11,351 bases of DNA from Balneolales bacterium. Its GTDB lineage: Bacteria; Bacteroidota; Rhodothermia; Balneolales; Natronogracilivirgulaceae. A program made the translations under genes and the position numbers. The stretch is taken from the NCBI GenBank assembly GCA_007131535.1, contig SLQI01000275.1, forward strand, positions 1 to 11,351, given 5' to 3'. Every line of letters begins with the position of its first letter. The first letter of the stretch is position 1. A model generated the notes under the pieces. It worked only from the letters and a program-made list of their open reading frames with translations. It was not told the DNA's origin and did no database searches. This document shows positions 7,664-11,351 of this stretch, in pieces.

Positions 7664-7797
7664 TTTTTATACATATTCGGTTTGATATGTATAAAAAACG
7701 TAATTTTTTATACATATCCCAACTGATATGTATAAAAAATCCAATTTTCTATACATATTCCGGCTGACATGTATAGATTTTGCCATTTTTTATACAT
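7664..7797. promoter_or_regulatory. Array of three palindromic operators plus a half-site, 41-bp period, upstream of fic
   Basis: The half-site TATACATAT starts at 7668, 7709 and 7750, and a partial copy (TATACAT) at 7791: exactly 41 bp apart each time. In the first three, an inverted partner ATATGTATA (ACATGTATA in the third) follows after 8 bp. With their flanking T and A tracts, palindrome 1 has 13-bp perfect arms (7664-7676/7685-7697) and palindrome 2 has 15-bp perfect arms (7703-7717/7726-7740). Palindrome 3 (7748-7758/7767-7777) has one mismatch. The 8-bp spacers differ (TCGGTTTG, CCCAACTG, TCCGGCTG), as in protein-binding operators where the half-sites are what matters. A 41-bp period is about four helical turns, so bound dimers would lie on one DNA face. 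The array ends 17 bp before the fic ATG and probably overlaps its promoter. The likely ligand is a winged-helix protein, perhaps Fic itself. Confidence 0.85.
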
Positions 7798-7837
7798 TGG
7801 GAGCACGGGTGTGGAGGCAGTAACTATTGTTAGTAGT

Positions 7838-7867
7838 CCGGGGAAGCGCGCCATAACGCTGCCCCGG
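7838..7867 (-). terminator. Hairpin downstream of the SLC13 permease gene
   Basis: CCGGGG (7838-7843) pairs with CCCCGG (7862-7867). After one A/G mismatch, AGCG (7845-7848) pairs with CGCT (7857-7860) around an 8-nt loop. This stable hairpin lies about 30 nt after the stop codon of the minus-strand permease gene. No T-run follows on the minus strand, so it is not a textbook intrinsic terminator. It may protect the 3' end or act with Rho. Confidence 0.42.
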
Positions 7868-7897
7868 GTTTACCCACTCTTTTATGATTTCAGCGGA

Positions 7898-9691
7898 TCA
7901 GAAAAAAGAATAGTAGAAAAACGTGACCGCTACCACCAGAAAAACGATGGTCATACCGCCGCCCGCTTTGAAATAGTCACTTGTTTTATAGCCGCCGGCG
8001 GTCATCATAAGAGCGTTGACCTGGTGAGTCGGCAGAACGAAAGAGTTACCGGCACAAACGGCAGCAAGCAGAACGAGTGGTCGAGGATCCACCCCGGCCA
8101 TTGTTCCGATGCTCACGACTAACGGAGCCAGTACGACTACCGCTCCTACGTTAGACATCACCAGGGAAAAGCCGGTGGCCAAAATACCTACTGTAAACAG
8201 GAGGATGATCGTATGGCTTCCCTCGACCAGCCCCATCACATTACCGGCAAGAAATTCAGCCGTTCCGCTGTTTTGCATGGCGACACCGAGCGGGATCAGC
8301 CCGACTAATAAAAATACAACCTTCCATTCGATGGCTTTGTAGGCTTCCTGGATTGACATAACCCGGGTTAACACCATAGCCAGCGCGCCGGTCAAAAATG
8401 CGATTGAGATTGAAAAACCGGACATCGCCAGCACAATGGCCAGTAAAAAACTACCGGCTGCTGGGATCGTTTTGGAGCGGTCCTTCGGCTCGGTTTCAAA
8501 AGGAGTGGTTACCACAAAGGGGTCGCTGTGGTGCAGTGTTTTTATGTGGGACCACGGTCCATAAATGATGAAGGTGTCGCCGGGTTGAATCTGGTGGTCT
8601 GAGAAATCACCTTCAATTTTTCGGCCGCTGCTGAACAGCATCAAAGGCTCTACGGCGTAGCGCCGGCGCAGAGAAAATTGCCGGATTGATTGACCGACAA
8701 GCTCGGATCGCGGAGGTACAATCACTTCTACAAAACCGGATTCTTCGGGGTCTTCCAACCCTTCAAAAATGTGATGGTCTTCGGTGGATTCCAGATTGTG
8801 TGTCTCAGCAAAAGCATCTATCCGGTTTTTATCTCCGTAAATTGCGACGATTTGTCCGGCTTCAAGCCGGGTTTCGCGCCACGGAGCATAATCAATATGA
8901 TCTTCATGTGAGAGGGCCAGCACGTTCAAATGATGTTCAGCCCAGATCCCGGATTCTTCAAGAGATTTACCTATAAGGGGACTGGATGAAGGAATCCGGT
9001 AATAATGAATATTTTTTGCAAGCTGAAAGGCTTCCATGAGCTTTTCCTGTTCGGTAAGCTCCTGTCTGGAATCACTTGTTGATTTGGGCAGCAAGTACTT
9101 TCCGAACAGCCCGAAGAAAATGATGGCGGCCAGCAGCAGCGCGATACCAACCGGTGTTACGGCGAACAGACCGTACGGCTCGAGGTCGGCACTGATGAGC
9201 AGGTCGTTGGTAAGAATTAAGTGCCCGGAACCAACCATAGTAAGCGTACCTCCAATGATGGCGGCAAAACCTATCGGCATGATAAACTCAGAGGCCGATG
9301 CTTTAATCCGCCGTGCAATATCCAGGATACTCGGCAGAAAAAGGGCAGCAGCTCCGATATTCTGAATTACTCCGGAAAGCGTTCCCACGGAAAGGGACAA
9401 AACCCCCAGAATGCCGGTTTTGTTCGTGCCGACTTTGTTCAAGACGGCTTTGGAGAAGCGCGACATCATCCCGGTGCGGGCAATGCCGTCTCCCATGATC
9501 ATTACCGCGATCATCGCGACCACCGCATTACTCGAAAACCCCGAAAGAGCCTCACTGGTGGTGAGTATGCCCGTCCAGCTTAAGGCCAGCATGGTGAGGA
9601 TTGCCGTAACATCTATCCGTACAATTTCGGTAACGAGCAGAGTTATGGTCATCGCCATGATGGCCAGTACAATCAGAATTTCAGTTTCCAT
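7898..9691 (-). CDS. SLC13-type (DASS) permease with two RCK_C (TrkA-C) domains
   Basis: Inner-membrane secondary transporter of 597 residues, normal for SLC13 proteins with a central regulatory insert; relatives carry sulfate, dicarboxylates or similar anions. Membrane half one is about residues 1-200, with the helix-loop QNIGAAALFLP (110-120) and GGTLTMVGSGHLILTN (147-162). Two soluble RCK_C domains follow, about 226-300 (SPLIGKSLEES ... LEAGQIVAIYG) and 318-392 (SELVGQSIRQF ... IQPGDTFIIYG). Membrane half two is about 410-597, with SNVGAVVVLAP (513-523) and the re-entrant loop CAGNSFVLPTHQVNALMMTAGGY. The SNT-type signatures are divergent here (QNI and SNV), so the coupling ion and substrate cannot be assigned. 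RCK_C domains usually bind small ligands and gate transport. Start: ATG at 9691, with a weak GAG 7 bases before. A perfect TATAAT lies upstream at 9726-9721. Apparently monocistronic. Confidence 0.92.
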   Translation of the reverse strand: METEILIVLAIMAMTITLLVTEIVRIDVTAILTMLALSWTGILTTSEALSGFSSNAVVAMIAVMIMGDGIARTGMMSRFSKAVLNKVGTNKTGILGVLSLSVGTLSGVIQNIGAAALFLPSILDIARRIKASASEFIMPIGFAAIIGGTLTMVGSGHLILTNDLLISADLEPYGLFAVTPVGIALLLAAIIFFGLFGKYLLPKSTSDSRQELTEQEKLMEAFQLAKNIHYYRIPSSSPLIGKSLEESGIWAEHHLNVLALSHEDHIDYAPWRETRLEAGQIVAIYGDKNRIDAFAETHNLESTEDHHIFEGLEDPEESGFVEVIVPPRSELVGQSIRQFSLRRRYAVEPLMLFSSGRKIEGDFSDHQIQPGDTFIIYGPWSHIKTLHHSDPFVVTTPFETEPKDRSKTIPAAGSFLLAIVLAMSGFSISIAFLTGALAMVLTRVMSIQEAYKAIEWKVVFLLVGLIPLGVAMQNSGTAEFLAGNVMGLVEGSHTIILLFTVGILATGFSLVMSNVGAVVVLAPLVVSIGTMAGVDPRPLVLLAAVCAGNSFVLPTHQVNALMMTAGGYKTSDYFKAGGGMTIVFLVVAVTFFYYSFF

Positions 9692-9720
9692 AAAATCTCA
9701 AATAACTATAAAGGTATTGG

Positions 9721-9774
9721 ATTATAAGATTACCTGTTGCTGATCAATGTAACCAGTTGAGCAGGAATTACATT
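9721..9774 (-). promoter_or_regulatory. Candidate promoter and operator dyad for the SLC13 permease
   Basis: On the minus strand a perfect TATAAT (9726-9721) lies about 30 bp before the permease ATG. Upstream -35 candidates are weak (TTGATC at 9747-9742 with 15-bp spacing, or ACATTG at 9750-9745 with 18 bp). The -35 area overlaps an inverted repeat AATGTAA (9746-9752) / TTACATT (9768-9774) with a 15-bp spacer, a possible repressor or activator site. Motif-level evidence only. Confidence 0.35.
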
Positions 9775-9912
9775 CAATATCTTATTCTAAAAAAATGCCG
9801 GGGTGCCACATATCTGCCCCGTTAATTTACTACAGACCTCTGAATCTGCAATGAGGGATAAAAATATAAAAATATAGATATTTTAATATGAATGCAACCA
9901 GAACTCCTCTGA

Positions 9913-9936
9913 AAATAATTTGGCCCGAAATTATTT
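9913..9936. promoter_or_regulatory. Dyad upstream of the DCC-family gene
   Basis: AAATAATTT (9913-9921) and AAATTATTT (9928-9936) are perfect 9-bp inverted arms around GGCCCG. The dyad lies about 65 bp before the plus-strand start at 10000, where an operator for that gene would be expected. A+T-rich arms make chance occurrence possible. Confidence 0.3.
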
Positions 9937-9999
9937 ATACTGAAGGGAACTCAACCACTTTTTTATCATCCAATACCACCGGTTATTTCAGATGTCCAC

Positions 10000-10443
10000 A
10001 TGCATATCACCCCGGAAAAACAGCGGGAAGTAGACGCCGCGCTTGATCACCATGCGCTGATCCTGTTCGACGGGGTCTGCAATCTGTGCAATTCGAGTGT
10101 CAATTTTGTGATTGACCGGGATAAACACGGGCGGTTCCGGTATGCTTCGCTGCAATCCGGAGTCGGAAGTTATGTGATGCAGCGTTTCGGTTTATCTTCG
10201 CAGGAAACCGATAGTGTGGTTTTGATCGAAAACCACACTATTTACCTCCGCTCGACGGCAGCATTGCGGATTGCAAGACAACTGAGCGGACCGGTAAAAC
10301 TGCTGTACAGTTTTGTGATGGTCCCCCGATTGATTCGTGATCCGGTCTACAATGTTATTGCCAGAAACCGCTATAAGTGGTTCGGCCGTAGGGAAGAGTG
10401 CCGCGTTCCGACTCCGGAGCTTAGCTCGCTGTTCATAGAATAG
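10000..10443 (+). CDS. DCC-family (DUF393) thiol-disulfide oxidoreductase-like protein
   Basis: Small cytoplasmic protein of 147 residues, typical length for the DCC family. The family is named after its DxxCxxC motif and has a thioredoxin-like fold; biological role and partners are poorly known (Bacillus YuxK belongs here). Seen: LILFDGVCNLCNSSVNFVIDRD with Asp24, Cys27 and Cys30; FRYASLQS; YLRSTAALRIARQL; VPRLIRDPVYNVIARNRYKWFGRREECRVPTPE with a conserved C-terminal cysteine (Cys134). The ATG at 10000 puts the motif at the usual distance from the N-terminus. No good Shine-Dalgarno is visible. A nearby ATG at 9992 is out of frame. The gene converges with the beta-barrel gene across a 24-bp gap. 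A perfect 13-bp inverted repeat lies within codons 71-81. Confidence 0.93.
   Translation: MHITPEKQREVDAALDHHALILFDGVCNLCNSSVNFVIDRDKHGRFRYASLQSGVGSYVMQRFGLSSQETDSVVLIENHTIYLRSTAALRIARQLSGPVKLLYSFVMVPRLIRDPVYNVIARNRYKWFGRREECRVPTPELSSLFIE
10211..10241. repeat. Intragenic 13-bp inverted repeat in the DCC gene
   Basis: ATAGTGTGGTTTT (10211-10223) and AAAACCACACTAT (10229-10241) are exact reverse complements around the 5-nt loop GATCG. They lie wholly within codons for DSVVLIENHTI. A stem of this length in coding DNA is uncommon and should form in the mRNA. Confidence 0.8.
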
Positions 10444-10448
10444 AAAAA

Positions 10449-10475
10449 TGTACAGCTGTACACTTCATTAATGAA
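10449..10475 (-). terminator. Two adjacent palindromes between convergent DCC and beta-barrel genes
   Basis: TGTACAGCTGTACA (10449-10462) and TTCATTAATGAA (10464-10475) are each perfect palindromes, one base apart, in the junction between stop codons at 10443 and 10468. The second includes the minus-strand stop codon. Read on the minus strand, the first can fold as TGTAC-AGCT-GTACA and is followed by TTTTTCT, which suits an intrinsic terminator for the beta-barrel gene, although the stem is short. Confidence 0.5.
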
Positions 10476-11307
10476 ACTGAATATGAATCCCGAACGTGTA
10501 GTCGATAAGTTCGCGGATATTCTCGTCCAGTGCTATTTTGAAGTGAACTCCCGGTTCAAAGCCTCCCAGTTTAAGGGTGGCCAGCGCATGTAGATGGTGA
10601 CGGTATCTGTCGCTGAAATCATCGAATTCATCAGTCAAATTCATGCGGCCGGTCAAACCGCCGGCAAGGCTGAATATACCGGTATCAAAACCTGCATCAG
10701 CACGATAGTCAAAAAAGAGTTGCGCGTCTGCGGATTCATGATCGGGAATCATAACCGTGGCCCCGCTCTGAAATGCGGTGCGAAACCCGGTGGTACGACG
10801 AACATTTCGATAAGCTCTTCCGTAAATGGTAGTTACGTCGGGTAGAAAAGCTTCGTTCCGGTCCAGATCCGAGTACATACCAATTGATTCAGCAAATTCA
10901 GTCCCATGTTCAACTATGGGAAGGCGGGCACCAAATTCAAAAATTCTGTGAGGCTGTACATATTGAATTCCAACAAATGGGTTGCCGACTAAAAACTCCG
11001 ATTCCGAAACTTCATCCGGTACGAATGGACTCGTGCCTTCAACACTTGCAAATGATAAGGGCATGTCGGCAGCCAATGCAAAACTTTCAGACAGATGAAA
11101 ACGCCCGTTAACAAAAGTAGCGCTACTAAGTGGTGAGTATTCAAAATATTGTTCATCATCGTTTAATACCGGTTTATGGACCTCAAAAGAGATCAAACTT
11201 CCAGGGTCCATCTTGTCCCATAATGCCTGAGCTGATGCATTCCCGTTAAATACCGAAATCCAGAAAAACAAAACTACTACCCATGAAAAGCGTGATTTAA
11301 TCCGCAT
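10468..11307 (-). CDS. Predicted outer-membrane beta-barrel protein, unknown function
   Basis: 279 residues. The N-terminus is a clear Sec signal peptide: basic MRIKSR, hydrophobic core FSWVVVLFFWISVF, likely cleavage NASA|QA after residue 26. The rest is rich in alternating polar/hydrophobic stretches bounded by turns (FVGIQYVQPHRIFEFGARLPIV; AQLFFDYRADAGFDTGIFSLAGGLTGRMNLTD; HHLHALATLKLGGFEPGVHFKIALDEN). The terminal strand IDYTFGIHIQFH is like that of outer-membrane barrels, though the final residue is His rather than Phe. It resembles uncharacterised porin- or transporter-like barrel proteins, but I cannot name a family. Start: ATG at 11307, with a strong GGGAG Shine-Dalgarno about 6 bases upstream. 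Its promoter lies near or beyond the window end. Confidence 0.85.
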   Translation of the reverse strand: MRIKSRFSWVVVLFFWISVFNGNASAQALWDKMDPGSLISFEVHKPVLNDDEQYFEYSPLSSATFVNGRFHLSESFALAADMPLSFASVEGTSPFVPDEVSESEFLVGNPFVGIQYVQPHRIFEFGARLPIVEHGTEFAESIGMYSDLDRNEAFLPDVTTIYGRAYRNVRRTTGFRTAFQSGATVMIPDHESADAQLFFDYRADAGFDTGIFSLAGGLTGRMNLTDEFDDFSDRYRHHLHALATLKLGGFEPGVHFKIALDENIRELIDYTFGIHIQFH

Positions 11308-11312
11308 GATTT

Positions 11313-11317
11313 CTCCC
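11313..11317 (-). promoter_or_regulatory. Strong Shine-Dalgarno of the beta-barrel gene
   Basis: On the minus strand GGGAG precedes the ATG at 11307 by about 5 bases. It is one of only two clear ribosome binding sites in the window; most other starts lack one. Confidence 0.55.
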
Positions 11318-11351
11318 TGCGTTACTCCATAGTTAACTTATTGATGCAATA

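Larger units (their letters stand above)
9692..9999. other. Divergent intergenic region SLC13 permease / DCC protein
   Basis: 308 bp without a supportable gene; it should hold promoters for both flanking, divergent genes. Visible structure: an AATGTAA/TTACATT dyad and a TATAAT box near the permease (listed separately); CGGGG...CCCCG flanking 13 nt at about 9799-9821; an A+T palindrome AAAATAT-AG-ATATTTT at 9869-9884; and the dyad AAATAATTT/AAATTATTT at 9913-9936. No riboswitch or tRNA is recognised. Confidence 0.6.

Noticed and set aside
7647..7715. Longer N-terminus of the Fic protein starting at 7715
   Set aside because: The extra 23 codons are simply a translation of palindromes 1 and 2 and give an atypical basic peptide; the ATG at 7646 gives a family-like start.
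7664..7797. Possible CRISPR array, because of evenly spaced palindromic repeats
   Set aside because: The gap left between repeats is only a few variable bases, copies number three and a half, and no cas gene is present. The pattern fits operators.
9221..9743. Plus-strand frames of 110-120 codons opposite the SLC13 gene
   Set aside because: They are antisense shadows of a well-supported membrane protein, with no homology or ribosome binding site that I can see.
9992..9994. ATG just before the DCC gene as its start
   Set aside because: It is out of frame with the DxxCxxC-containing protein.

Overview
This window looks like an ordinary chromosomal stretch from a halophilic or marine member of the Balneolota/Rhodothermota branch of the Bacteroidota-related bacteria. 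That placement is an inference. It rests on the general look of the proteins (RlmN, glutamate synthase, an SLC13 permease with RCK_C domains), moderate G+C, a very acidic exported lipoprotein, and patchy Shine-Dalgarno use. No rRNA, tRNA, phage gene, transposase or CRISPR array is visible.

Layout: (1) 1-2427, minus strand: the N-terminal 809 codons of the glutamate synthase large subunit (gltB), open at the window edge. (2) 2428-2870: divergent control region. (3) 2871-3983, plus: rlmN, a radical-SAM 23S rRNA/tRNA adenine-C2 methyltransferase. (4) 4144-4611, plus: a small, extremely acidic lipoprotein that converges, across a bidirectional terminator hairpin, on (5) 4685-6100, minus: a MATE efflux transporter. 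(6) 6101-6542: non-coding, with a 139-bp nested inverted-repeat element of REP/BIME type. (7) 6543-7646, minus: a class II Fic-domain adenylyltransferase with a C-terminal winged helix, in visibly more A+T-rich DNA. (8) 7664-7797: upstream of fic, three palindromes and a fourth half-site, all in exact 41-bp register. (9) 7898-9691, minus: an SLC13-type permease with two RCK_C domains. (10) 9692-9999: non-coding, with several small dyads. (11) 10000-10443, plus: a DCC-family (DUF393) thiol-disulfide oxidoreductase-like protein. (12) 10468-11307, minus: a secreted, probably outer-membrane beta-barrel protein.

The genes do not form one pathway. Most are single transcription units facing each other or apart: nitrogen assimilation, ribosome modification, efflux, anion transport and envelope proteins. 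The segment that stands out is 6280-7800: a REP-like element, then an A+T-rich fic gene, then an unusual phased operator array just upstream of the fic start. The array and the DNA-binding-type C-terminus of the Fic protein suggest a self-regulating AMPylation module, possibly acquired. That is the best candidate here for something not well described. No new multi-gene defence or biosynthetic system can be supported from the sequence.
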